A stretch of 64,000 nucleotides of DNA from Pithys albifrons albifrons (lineage: Eukaryota > Chordata > Aves > Passeriformes > Thamnophilidae). The stretch is taken from the NCBI RefSeq assembly GCF_047495875.1, contig NC_092461.1:88048931-88112930 (forward strand). The letters run 5' to 3'. Of the stretch, positions 25,522-36,959 are shown one piece after another. Under the pieces are notes generated by a model. It made no database searches. It was given only the letters and a program-made list of their open reading frames with translations, and had not been told where the DNA came from. Each line of letters begins with the position of its first letter. Position 1 is the stretch's first letter. A program made the translations under genes and the position numbers.

Positions 25522-27090
25522 TAATTTTTAGTCTATTGCAGAGTAAATAATTCCATAAATCTCACTCCATATCCAGTTCACAGGTATGATTTCCTTTTAT
25601 TATTGGGATGGGAGAGGAGAAGGGGATAAATTTTTTCCTCCCTAGGTATTTTTTTTCCATGAAGTATCTTTTCAGTTTGTTTTGCAGTGTTTTCTAGAAA
25701 AAAAAACAGAAGCAATTAAGAACAGAAGAGAGGAACCCAGATCTTGAAGAAGTCCTTGTCTGAATTACTGAATGCTTCATGAACTTAAGGACAATAATTT
25801 ATTTCTCAGACCTTCATTGCTTCCATAGGTAGAATACAAATAAAGGACTTACTAAACATACTTCTCAATAGGTTGAGAAGCTGAGAAAATTAGTTTTTGT
25901 AAAATGAATTAAAATACTGCAACTAAAGGTGTTATACAAGCTCAAATTACTACTGTTATTCTGATCATTGCTACCATTTCTTACTGTGCTGGAAGTGAAG
26001 TTCATTTTTAAAGAAAAGTTGTCACGTGAATTTCACACTTCCTAGAACTTGTACATCATGTATCACACACCAGTATTTTAATGTTTTAACAGAAAGAGGC
26101 TTAGCTTTCATTCAGCATACAATCTTGTACTTGGTAAAACTGCCTGTGGATATTTCTTTGACACCCCAAGATGTTTGCTTGTTGTAATGTGTTTGTAATT
26201 GTTGGCATTGTACTAAGAACTCCATCTTTATTGGTTTACATCTTTAAATGCTATAGTGTTACTATCTGTTCAACACCATACGTATTACCTATGTATCTAA
26301 TAGGAAAACTACCTTTCTTTTTTGCTGAGTTTTTATTTTTCTTCCAGAACCTGGATTTTCACATTACCCTTTGCAGCCTATCTTCTGCAACACCCATGCA
26401 GAGCTGGAAAGTAGAAACCTCTATTCTACAAATAGGACTAAACCACAGAGGAGCTAACAGATTCAGCTAAAAATGTGAAGGAAAACTATGCCAGGGCCAG
26501 AAGACGAATCATAGCTGCAGAGCCTACCTCCACTGTCTAACTGGTTTACATAGCAAGGCCTGACCACCATACTAATAAGGAGGGAAGCTGCCAAATTGTG
26601 TCATCTCTGAGTGTTGAACGTGGCCCTGTCCAGCAACATGGAGTTCACTACAGAGCCCCTTTAAGACTTCTTGCACATTTGAACTGTACAATAAGGAAAT
26701 GGATTGCTGAAAGGAGGGGAGGAGTAGAAGTTAAAGAGTTCCTGATACCCAAAAGGGAAGGATGGAAGTGGGGCAGGTAGCAAAGTCTCTGGAGAACTGG
26801 TGCCACTGCAACTGCCAGGAATATGAGGGATACAAAGGAGGAAACACTGAATGGTGCTGCTGGCTATAGGTCTTTCACCAGCCCCAGCAGCATCTGTCTG
26901 TCTGCATCAAGTCTACTGGCTTTTCCTAGTGCTCTGACATAATAAAAACAGGCAGGAGGGCCAAGGCCATTTTGCTGTCCCCAAGGATCTGCTGCCTTGG
27001 AGAGCTATCTACCTTAGCCATTATGAGAGACAGGCCAAGCTTAAAAACAGCAAAGCTGTAGCCAGGGCAATTTTATGCAGTTATGCCAAT

Positions 27091-27192
27091 GCTAGAATCA
27101 CAGAATATTCTGAGTTGGAAGGGACCACAAGGATGATCAAAGTCCAATTCCTGGCCCTGCACAGGACAGCCCCAAGAATCACACCACGTGCA
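27091..27192 (-). mobile_element. CR1 LINE 3' tail, minus strand
   Basis: On the plus strand it starts with AGAATCACAGAATATTC, then GAGTTGGAAGGGACC, AAGGATGATC, then AGTCCAATTCCTGGCCCTG and CACAGGACAGCCCC. This is the reverse complement of the avian CR1 3' end, so the element lies on the minus strand. It is a short 5'-truncated copy and appears fairly well preserved relative to the other CR1 pieces here. Confidence 0.9.
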
Positions 27193-28772
27193 TTGTTGTG
27201 TGCAAATACTATAGATTTGATGCAAAGAAGAACTACCGAGTATCTATAAATATCAGGAAGGCCTCCGTAAGGAACCAGGCAGAGGCATCACCTACAACAC
27301 ACACAAAAGTAGCTAGTGGATATAAAACTGTATAAATGTATTTTTTCAAGAGATTGCCCTGGCCCAGCTCAAATGAGCATAGCAATGCCTCTAAATTCAT
27401 CTTATAAGTAACATAAAGAATTATTTTCAAGTTTGAATTGAATGAGGACTTCTTTATTTTGATTGCTGCTTGAGTTAGGTCTGTCTCTCCCTTCTGTCTG
27501 TTTCTATATATTCCCAACTCAAGTAAAAAATGCTTTTCATTTCAATGGGAGGTATAAGGGCTCAGATTTTAAGCAGATCATACATGCACTGGAGTCTGAC
27601 TAGTACTTTAGCTACTTCATTTTTGGAAATGATGTTTCAAACAAAAGCAAGGCTAAAATGTCATTTTTAAGATATCTCCAGTGACTGCATTTAATCATTC
27701 TACTCAGTTCAGTGTTTCCAAGCAATACTATCTTCCTTATATAGAATTTATAGACTTATTCAGGAATAAGGATGGAAAGGAAGATTACCATAATCATGTT
27801 TTCTGACTCGTTATGTATTTATCCATACACTACTTCTGTAGAAAGCACATTTCCTTTTCTGATGCCAGCAAAGTATTCCTCATGTACTAAATATGAAAAC
27901 TTGGGCATTCTGGGAATGTCTTGTTTGTTTATCCCTGAGGTTCTGAATGTTTTGGGTAAAAAGCAAAGGAATCCAAATGCAGCATTTGGTTTCAAGGAAA
28001 TACAAGAAAGAAAATGTTCACACAAAGAGCCTTTATATCTAAGCAATTTCTATTCTTACAGGTCTTCAGATTGACATCGACATTTCAGAGCTTGCCAAAC
28101 ATATACCCTCCTTGAGCAAAATAACTATCACACAACTGCAAAGGTGCTACAGCTGATCTCCATCAATAATCTGCACATTCTTGAAGTGCCTCCTGTTTCT
28201 GGCTGTTTGCTTTCCTACTCCATCCTCTGCACTTTTCAAGAACTGGAGTTTTTAATATTAATACTATTATAATGACTGTACATTTGTGAAGAAAGCACTG
28301 GATTGAATCATATGGCTTGCAAAAATGTACGTAACATGATGCAGTATAACCTAAACTAAATCACTCAAAAGAATAAGTGTTAAATGAAAGATATATTAGA
28401 ACTCCTTAACTCTCTTCTTAAATTACAGTTCATATCTAAAGGCATCCAAAATCGTGGGAGTCAGGAAACGGTTTATTTCGTGTCCATCTTAAGAATACAG
28501 AGGCCAGTAAAAATACTGTTTCATTGGGCATATTTTCTCAGACATTATTTCAGTTACTCAAAAATTCACGCAAAAATGTCAAAATGAGTGAATTTCTTGA
28601 CATATACGAAGACTAAGACGTAAAATGAAAATCAGAATTGCAATCAGATGGAACAATCAATTTTACACCTGTCTCTGTAAACTATCAAAATTTTAATTTG
28701 GCATGCACTCAGGCATGTGATATTCTGAAAACTTCAGAATAATGCATGCTTATTTTCATAAAATAGTTTTAT

Positions 28773-28807
28773 GGGGGGAGGGGGTGGGGGGTGGGGTGGG
28801 GGCGAGG
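28773..28807 (+). repeat. G-rich tract with G-quadruplex motif
   Basis: Runs of 6, 5, 6, 4 and 5 G are separated by single A or T bases, followed by CGAGG. Very short loops predict a very stable intramolecular G-quadruplex on the plus strand. Confidence 0.9.
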
Positions 28808-29001
28808 CAGGAGAGGGATGAATGCTCTTTTTCCTGACTTTTCCACTATTTAAAATGCACTATTGTATTAAATTTACTGAACTAAGACATCCAACATCAT
28901 TTAATACTGTGTCTGCACTGTTTTAAAATTGTTCTTTTTTTATTGTTATTGTTTTTTGGGCTTTATTTTTTGGTTGGTTGCTTGGTTTTTATTCAACATT
29001 T

Positions 29002-29098
29002 TATATTGCGAAGCAATATTCATTGTAAAATTATTCATTCCCCTTTTTTATATTGTGAAGCAATACTAATCCACTGTAAAATTCTTCATTCCCCTTTG
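29002..29098. repeat. Tandem duplication of about 47 bp, each unit with a hairpin
   Basis: Two units begin at 29002 and 29049. Both contain TATTG(C/T)GAAGCAATA, CTGTAAAATT- or ATTGTAAAATT-like sequence and TTCATTCCCCTTT. The first carries the perfect inverted repeat TATTGC-GAA-GCAATA, and the second has one changed base in that stem. Several substitutions and a 4-5 bp difference show that the duplication is not recent. Confidence 0.8.
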
Positions 29099-31252
29099 GT
29101 ATAGTTTCTTTAGCAATAGTTGAAAAACTCTTCACAAAGTAGTTAGATAATAAGAATCTAGTTCATATTGACAACAGAAAACGGATCTTGGTATCTGGTC
29201 ATTATTGTAGGCAGCTGTTTCGTGGGAAAATAAATAAAGGGCAAGAAGGCCATGACTGAAGGAGAGGAAGCATTTACTGAGATAGGTAGTATTTAGAACA
29301 TTTAAAGAGGTTTGTTTCCACTGGAAATGACAAGTTTTGTATATGGGTTTGATGGACTTCCCCAAAAAGTCCATAAAACAATATAGTTTAAATTATGGGT
29401 CATTATTGTTTAATTTTACACATAGATAACCTAAATGTCTAAAGCATGTTTGCACTGGTTTTTGTTCAAGAAATTCTGATCAATGGAATTGATTTTGAGG
29501 ACACAATATGCCAGTGATAAACTATGATCTCCTTCTTAATGCACAATTACAATGCACATTAAATAAATAAACCAGAACATAATACCTTGCATAGCTTCAT
29601 TGCCTCAATTAATCAAAGAGCTCAATGTCTCTAAGTAACATTACTGTACCATTTGGTTTTTGGACAGGTTAATCATCTTAAGCTGACTCATGTACTGCAG
29701 ACAAGAGCTCAGGCTTAATGTTAATCCCACTTTAAAACTTTTACTTCTCTCCAACAGGAGAGAAGTCATGCCCATCACCCACAGGTTTAAATATGCCACT
29801 TCAACTACAATATCAAGATTATATATACATACACATTATAAATAAAATAGGGAAAAAAAAGGTCAAAGACATTCTATTCATCAAAGACAACATCCATTAT
29901 GTCCACATGTTAATATGCACAACTAAGATATAGGACACTGAGCTCTTCCTTGTAGTTTAAAAGGTCTGTAAAGCAGAATGGTATAGATCTAATAGAATTT
30001 TCTTCCAGCAGTATGACAAACAGTTAGGGGTGGGGAAGGAAGAGAGGAGGGGAGCAGAGGAGAGAAGAGGAAAGAAAATTATTTCCTGGGGAAACAGCAG
30101 TAATATAGTAGTTTGTATGGACTCCAGAAACATGAGATCCCATAAAATATTCTTGTCTGTGTGAAGCAAGAGGATAACAGAGAGAGATTTTTGTGAAGCT
30201 GTTGTATAAAGTCCTAATACTTAAACTGTAAGAGAAAACTTATTTCCCTGTAATGTGAAATAAGTTTTAAAGAGTTATTCAAAATGGATGATGCAATTTT
30301 ATTCCTACTCATAACCACTTACCCTTCATTTTAAGTTCTTGGTCAGAAAACAGGATATCTAGATTTATAGAAAATTTTCTTTTGCCTTTGTACTAAAAGA
30401 TTTGGTTTCCAATCAAGATTATAAATGTACTAGCAAATAGTCTGGTCAACATCCGTTGCGTTGTGAATTAGTCTGCTTCCAAAACAATATCTGTGGGGTT
30501 TTTTTCAAATCATTAGCAAAAAGGAAGATCTAGAAGTAAGCCTTGTGGGAAATATTTTTGTTTGCACTCTCTCTGCAGTTCATGCCTGAGACACGTCCAA
30601 GACATGAGAAAAGAAACAGCATCTCAGAAAAGCAAAAATATGCAAAACTACAAAGTCTTCTCTAGGGATGTCATTCCTCTGGTCTACTGGTTTATAGATT
30701 TATGTACAGGACTGTCACTCTCCTAATTGAATTGATAGATTTTCTTTTTATTCCTGAACACTGAATAAAGAGTCAAGGCAATGCATACCTTCATTCCTTC
30801 AAATATTCTGTTTGGTCTTAACAAACACATTTGAGGAGAGTTCACCAAACCCCCAGACATAGTCGTACTAAAGCAGACTCACTTGGGAATTCATCTGTTT
30901 ATCATACACTACTTTTGTCACATTTATTTAAAGTGACAAAATTACACACAATATAGTATCACTGTGATTTGCATCATTATTTTTTAAATGCTTTTACTGA
31001 TGCACTCTTCCAAAATCTGGCACAAGGGAGCCTACCAACTTCTAATTTTTTTTATTTTTCCTCCATTGCTGTGATAGTAGCAATTCCCCATTCTACATAG
31101 CTTCCTGTTCATGAACAGCTGTTGCATGCTCCTTACTTTTTTCCACCCTACTGCCCCACATTTACTAGAGCTTCAGCAATCCCAGTTATTGATTTAGCCA
31201 CCCAAGGTGTAAAACCCTGGTGTGATAACTGAATTCTTCTTACTGGGAAAGC

Positions 31253-31257
31253 TACAT
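31253..31257 (-). repeat. Target-site duplication (TACAT), left copy
   Basis: TACAT directly abuts the first base of the LTR at 31258 and recurs at 31883-31887. Confidence 0.8.
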
Positions 31258-31882
31258 TGTCTTGGTTTGAGATAAGCAACTGCCAACCCCCCAAGCACAG
31301 AGAGAAAAGCCTCCCTCCTAACACCACGGAAAGGGAGGAAAAGAGAGGGGAAAGAAAAAAAAACACTTCAAACTGCATTTATACTAAATCTACATATATT
31401 TTTCACAGAAAGAAAGAGACAATTAGAAGAGAGTACAAATATACACTCACACAAGTCTACAACAACAAGTTCCCCACCTCAACTTCTTAACGAACACACA
31501 AATGCTATTGTCTTAACTACACATTACTTAAGAAGAAGCTTATTCCCCAGGGAGACAAACCCAAGCAGAAAGGAGAGACCCAGAACAACGCATTTTACTT
31601 TCCTGAGGTACCCCGTGAGCCAGTGGTGGGCCTGGTCCTCTCCATCCCCCCTGGGACAGCATCGTGCGTCCTCCCAAGAGGAGGCTGAGAAGCGACTGAC
31701 TTAACCACTCCCACACTGGTTCCTCCTTCCCTGGAGATGATGTCATAATGTGGTATGGAATACAAACTTACTGGCTAGAAGAGGTCAGCTGTTAGCTCAG
31801 CCCAGCTCAAGTCAGCTGACAGCTCCGGCCTAGTCCACACTTCAGAGCCCAAATCTAGGCCCACCTAGGTGAACCCATAACA
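31258..31882 (-). mobile_element. Solo LTR 2, minus strand, 625 bp
   Basis: Plus-strand ends are TGTCTTGGTTTGAG and ACCCATAACA, so TG...CA holds on either strand, and TACAT is duplicated on both sides. Orientation is set by content. On the minus strand the order is TGTTATGGGTT start, a GTCAGCTGAC-rich U3, a TATTCCATACCAC block followed by ATGACATCAT (CRE-like), and finally CTCAAACCAAGACA. This end is nearly the same as that of the LTRs at 10097 and 36748, and the CCATACC plus CRE-like block resembles the enhancer of several avian ERV LTRs. No internal viral sequence is adjacent. The GC-rich part is at about 31590-31740. Short open frames inside are not genes. Confidence 0.85.
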
Positions 31883-31887
31883 TACAT
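31883..31887 (-). repeat. Target-site duplication (TACAT), right copy
   Basis: Exact copy of 31253-31257 immediately after the terminal CA. Confidence 0.8.
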
Positions 31888-32649
31888 AAATAACATACGA
31901 GATAACATGTTCACTTGCAACGCTGCTTTATTTGCCTATTTATCTACTTCCAAAACTCCAGCTGTGATTCTTCTATATAGATATTGGTAAAACATTTCAA
32001 CCAAATGACTGTCTGAAGCATCAGGCATTTTTCATGACCCCTCCTCTATGTGGCCTGTTTCTTGTTCATATATGCGTCACTTACTAGGTCTTCAAAACAC
32101 ATTGTCATGGTTAGTTAGTTTATGGTGTAAAACAATTTTTACCCCAGAAAGACTGGGACAGATTCTTGAGAAAATTTCCATGAATTTGTATTCTCACTTA
32201 CTTGAGTACTATGGCTTTTACTTCCATTCAATGAACTTTTAGTAGTTGCTACCATACATCCTTATCTCATTTCAATAGCTACACTATTCATAGGAGACAG
32301 TACTGAAATGAACTGCAAATATATGAAGATTTATAAGTGCTTGTAGGATTTTTCCTGAATTCTTATTAGTCTGACTGGCAATTGTTAGGTGAATGACTAA
32401 GACTGTGTTTTCTACGTTTTCTGTTTCCTCCAGCTGAAGATCTTGCATTCTCACTCAATTTCCTTATCTTAGAACTGTGTGACCACTCTGAATAAAAGAC
32501 AATTTTCCACATTTGTAACTTTCTTGTAACAGATAATTAAATGATACAGTGGATTTTATTAGCATGAAATTAGTGTGAAATTAGTGTGAAATTAGCATGA
32601 AAAAGAATCCTGAGCTCAGTAGCATAAGTGCATTCATTAAAGTTCATTC
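31888..32649. other. Spacer between two solo LTRs
   Basis: AT-rich with no gene. An 11-bp tandem repeat lies at 32558-32601, close to the next LTR. Confidence 0.55.
32558..32601. repeat. Four-unit 11-bp tandem repeat
   Basis: Units are ATTAGCATGAA, ATTAGTGTGAA, ATTAGTGTGAA and ATTAGCATGAA. The outer two are identical and so are the inner two, which suggests duplication of a two-unit block or later gene conversion. It ends 48 bp before the LTR at 32650. Confidence 0.92.
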
Positions 32650-33241
32650 TGGTTTTGTCTGAGATAGGGTTAATTTTCTTCAGAGGTGCTGCTATGGGGA
32701 TGTATTTTGGATTTTTTCTGAACACTGGATTTGTGCTGAATACATCGATGTTTCAGTTACCATGGGCAGTGTTTACACAGAATCAAGGCCTTTTCTCCTC
32801 CTCATAGTGCCCCACTAATGAGGGGTCTGGGGCACAGTTGAAGCTGGGAGAAGACACAGCTGGGTCAGCTTATCCCAACCTGCCAAAGAGACATTCCATA
32901 CGTTATGAAATCATGTGGGGCATATAAAGCTGAAAGAGAAGAAAAAAAGGAGGGGACATTCAAGGTGATGGTGTTTGTCTTCCCAAATCACCGTCATCCA
33001 TGATGAAACCCTGCTATTTTGGGACTGGCTGAACATCTGCCTGCCCATTGGAAGTGGTGAATGAATTCCTTGGTTTGCTTTGCTTGTATGCATGGCTTTT
33101 ACTTCATTTATTAAATTGTCTTCATCTCATTCCATGGGTATTCTCACTTTTACTCCTCTGATTTCCTCTCCCATCCAAACAGTGGGGACTCTGTGAGCAA
33201 CTATTGGGTGCTTAGCTGCCATGTGTGGTTAAATCATGACA
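32650..33241 (+). mobile_element. Solo LTR 3, plus strand, about 592 bp
   Basis: The segment begins TGGTTTTGTCTGAGATAGGG and ends GGTTAAATCATGACA. In order it contains ACACAGAATCAAGGCCTTTT, a GGGGTCTGGGGCACAGTTG block, ACATTCCATACG, a TATA box (TATAAAG, 32923-32929) and TTTGTCTTCCCAA. A GGCTGAACATCTGCCTGCCC block, an ATTAAA polyadenylation signal (33110-33115) and a U5 ending in GTGCTTAGCTGCC follow. This matches the layout of a widespread avian ERV LTR family. No viral internal sequence flanks it. No clean target duplication was found next to either end (TCATTC before, AAGTCC after), so the termini may be off by a few bases or the duplication has decayed. Confidence 0.85.
32923..32929 (+). 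promoter_or_regulatory. TATA box of solo LTR 3
   Basis: TATAAAG lies downstream of the CCATACG and ATGAAATCATG enhancer-like words, at the position of the core promoter in this LTR layout. Present activity is unknown. Confidence 0.6.
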
Positions 33242-34504
33242 AAGTCCTACTAATTTATTATTCCCTTTCTACAGTCCCTGGAAAAGCTGCACTGCTTATA
33301 GCTAAATAAAATTATTACACAGTATGTTTTGACTTGAAAGGAGGCTCAAATTTGAAGGCAACTGTAAAGGTGAAGCCCTATCTCATTGTATGCACAATAC
33401 ATTTTCTTTCTGGGAGTCAATATAATCAGTTGTCAGCTTCTTGGTGCATCTGATGATTTATTATGTCAGAATAACCACGTCCATAATAATTCTTTGCTTA
33501 ACAGTGTCTTCAGTAATGCAGTAATGCCCTGAGATTATTAGAAACTTTAGAAGACATTTACCAGGAATTTCACAGATTTCAATAGTCTATATAGTACCTA
33601 CAAACATTGTCATGAGCTGTCTTTTGCCTTGGTAATCAGTTAATGACCTTTAGACTAAAAGGTGTAAGGCACAATAGTAAATACAGCAAAAGGATATATA
33701 TTACACAGGTAAGAATTAGGCCAAGAAACAGCTGAAACTTTGGCTAGGATCTGAAGCAGCCTCTATCATTCCAGGTCCACACCAGTGGTTGTCAACCTTT
33801 GCTGCTACTCTAATGACCTGATGGCATGTTTCATTGCTTGCCATGGCAGTTTTTGCTTCAGGTTGAATCTCAACTGACAGTCGCAGTTTTCTGTCTGTAA
33901 TGCTGATGTACAGAAAGCTGCAAGGTTCTAGTTTCCTTTATCTAGCCAAACCTGCAATACCCTTTACCTGTATCTTATACGGATAACTTTTGTACTTTTA
34001 CCAAATGGTATCACAAGACTCTAAAGTCTGCTGAGCTTCAAATATTGCATCAAAGGAGCATGCCTGGATTTTTAATTGCTTCAACACTCCTTATTCACTG
34101 TGACAAATAAGTCACACTCACACAGGAAAGATAACTTCTAATCCACTGAACTAGATGCAATTTGCGTGCTCCTCAAAAATTCAACTTACCTACTTCACAC
34201 AATTTCAAAGATATCCCAATGTCTTCACTTGAGTTTTAATTTCTGTTAGTTTGCAGCAACTGCAGGATTGTTTTAATCAGAATTGCTAAAATGTTTGTCT
34301 ATATTAACAATTTATATGCATTTAAAAATCTATACATGCTTTTAGTCAGACACTTCAATGTGCAAAATCACTATCCAAAAGGTCTTACTAACATTACCTG
34401 GTTTCACTGGTTTTATTTGTACATACATTTCTCCTTTTGTTATCTAAAGAATGCTCATTTACTGTCACCAAACAGTAATTTAGGTTTTAAAATACAACTA
34501 GAGT
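33242..34504. other. Non-genic spacer
   Basis: No gene found. A word resembling a hAT transposon terminus occurs at 33783-33800, but no partner terminus was seen. Confidence 0.55.
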
Positions 34505-34665
34505 CCATTTGGTCCAATTATTTAGGAAATAATTTGGTCCCACTTATTTAGGAAAAGCAGGACTAAATTCATACCTAGACCAGGTTACTCTCAGTCTTCT
34601 TTAGTCAGTCTTTGAAAATATCTAAGGACAGAGAACTCACAACCTCTCGGGAAATAACAGAGCTC
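34505..34665 (-). mobile_element. Old CR1 LINE fragment, minus strand
   Basis: The plus strand reads TCCATTTGGTCCAATTATT, then AGCAGGACTAAATTCATA, ACCAGGTTACTC, AGTCAGTCTTTGAAAATATC, TAAGGACAGAGAACTC and ACAACCTCTCGGG. This follows the reverse complement of the CR1 3' region (AGTCCAACC... GGTTGCTCAGAGCC... TCCACAACCTCTCTGGGC) with many substitutions. The copy is old and both ends are truncated. Limits are approximate. Confidence 0.75.
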
Positions 34666-36742
34666 ATCACCCAAATTAGAAATTCAGTCTAAGAAATAAG
34701 TTTGACAAAAATATTGAGTAGTAATTCTCTATTTAATTTTCTCATTCAAAACCCTGTGATGACCCTGGATATATTTTTCTATCGGAATAAATAAATTCTG
34801 CCATATAGTAAGAGAGGACAGATTTCAGATGAGGAAGAAAGGTTTCCAAATCTCTGAAAATGATATTAAAATATGTTAAAAGGTACTAAATACAGAACAA
34901 CATATTCTCTGCCATAGCGGATAACCTAACACACATGGATGAAGTGAGGATTGGGAAAAGCATACATTAGCAAAATAAGGTAATATTTACTTATGCCAAG
35001 GTTACATTATAAAGCACAACTGCTTTTAGTCATTTTTGAAAAGTATGTGAAAGTATAAGACTGGAAAGGGAAAAGGACCATGAAACATGGAGTAAGGCAG
35101 TCAAAAGCTACTGGAAATTTACAGATGGCTGCATTACTATTTAGAATTATTTTAAAGACTTTTAATGTAATCGTTTTAGGTAAAGAACAATATATTACAG
35201 TCAACTTGCTTTCTTCCACGTCTTGTCCTGGGACAGAATACGTCAACAAGACCACACTTTTCAGTCTCAGGGTCTCATCTGGAAATATTCATAAAGTCAA
35301 TAAATATTTTAGCAATTACCAAAGCTTTAGGGTCAAAATTATATTCCTTTATCGCTGAAAAAGAATGAAGGATAAAACCACCCAGCATTATACTTACCAA
35401 TATAATTTGAAGTGTAGGGAGGAAAAGGTGAAGCTTGTTCCCAGCTTACATTATTTTACACTTTTGGCATCAGAACCGTGCACTAATGAACTCTGATACA
35501 GTGATTCTTATTATATTATAGTGCCAATAACAAATATTAGTTGCTTCAGTAGCTGACAACATAGAATTACACTTCTACCTATAAGTAACTTCTCTACAAA
35601 CTTCATTGTAAGCAGAGGTAAATGATTTCACCACCACAAGAAAAAAAAATAATGCAATTTTCTCTTCTAATTTCCTGACTGTATTAGAGGAAAGTATTTA
35701 TAATGCAGCAATATAGTTCTGCAGAATTAGAAGGAGGAAAGGGCTGTTGCTGCTGAAGTTTAAGATCATACATCCAGTAAAAGCCTGTGCTGGAAAAAAC
35801 CAAGTGGCACAAATGAGATAACAGATAAGGATAGAATTGCAAATTGGTTTTGTAAATATCTAAGCATAACTGAATGGGCATGCAGTTTCATTCATCAGAG
35901 AAATTTATTTAATACCTTGTTTTCTAAATGGCCTGTAAAACAGATGTCTGACCATAGTACCTAAAAACTAAAAATCCAGAAAGCAGTTGGTGACTGGCAC
36001 AAAGGAGTACCAATTTGAACAGTATTGTTTATTTATTTTGTCTTAAGTCATCTGCAGAGGAAACTCATCTTTATGACTCATTTGTAACATGCTGGGGGTT
36101 TTTTATAAACAAGCATCTTCCTCCACTGTGGGAAGCTAACTGGTCTGGTGTGTGTATGATGTGCTGCCATGAAGGTAAAACAAGATGATTTCTGTTACAG
36201 ACACCTTGCACAAGATACTAAGCTGGGCACACTGACGTTTTCAATTCCCTCTATCCCACCCAATTTTTAAATGTTGTTCATCTCAGCCTCCTGAAAAAAC
36301 CATGGACCATTTTCAGTTTAAAAAGAACATCTACAAAGGATACCAGAAAAGGTATAGATGCATTTTAATATATGTAGATGAAGGAGAATACTTCAAAATG
36401 ATATTACTGGTTAAGAATTGATAAAGCTATTCCACATTCAAAGGACAATGTTGTTATCTGCATTACTTACCGTCTGAGTTAAGCATCCTGCTGCATGTTT
36501 ATTTTAATAAAAAAGTAAAAAGCATAGAAAATATGTAGTCCAAGGGAATTCACTTTTAAAATTTGAAATTACAGTGACAAAGAAAAATGAAACATGTTTG
36601 AAATAATTTGAATTAGGGAAGAAAAATGTGATTGATTTATTACAAGAGAAAACAGCATGCAAAAACCCAGGCAATGAAAGTGCTTGTAGACTTATGATGT
36701 ACACATGAGAAATACTTCTATTATGTAGATTAAGGTTTTATT
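34666..36742. other. AT-rich non-genic stretch
   Basis: No gene, no RNA gene and no named repeat seen. Short A runs only. Confidence 0.6.
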
Positions 36743-36747
36743 GGAAT
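36743..36747 (+). repeat. Probable target-site duplication, left copy (GGAAT)
   Basis: GGAAT precedes the LTR start. The right side has GGATT (37495-37499), one mismatch away. Confidence 0.55.
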
Positions 36748-36959
36748 TGTTGTAGTTTGGGATTATTATGTAAATTCTCTCCCCTGCCACTTAACTGCCC
36801 AGGCCAGCAGTTAACAAAAGAAGTAGTTAACTGTTGATCACTTGGGTGGGGGCAGGTTTGTCTCTTTTGGGTTTTTTTTGAATATTCTTTTCCAGTCTTG
36901 GCTCGGAGGAACGCGGGAGTGGGGGCTCCGAGGAGGCAGCTGCCCTGCTGGTTACTGCT

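Larger units (their letters stand above)
22776..27090. other. Mostly AT-rich non-genic stretch
   Basis: No gene found. Contents are a 16-base A run at 24340, an RFX X-box-like site at 25508, and a block at about 26480-27090 that is clearly less AT-rich but matches no family I recognise. A possible very decayed CR1 tail at about 25045-25130 (AATCACAGAA...TTTAGTCCAATTT) was too weak to call. Confidence 0.5.
27193..31257. other. AT-rich non-genic stretch
   Basis: No gene found. It contains a G-quadruplex-type tract at 28773, a 47-bp tandem duplication at 29002, a candidate conserved block at about 29470-29740 and a GA/CT-rich stretch at about 30025-30080. Confidence 0.6.
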
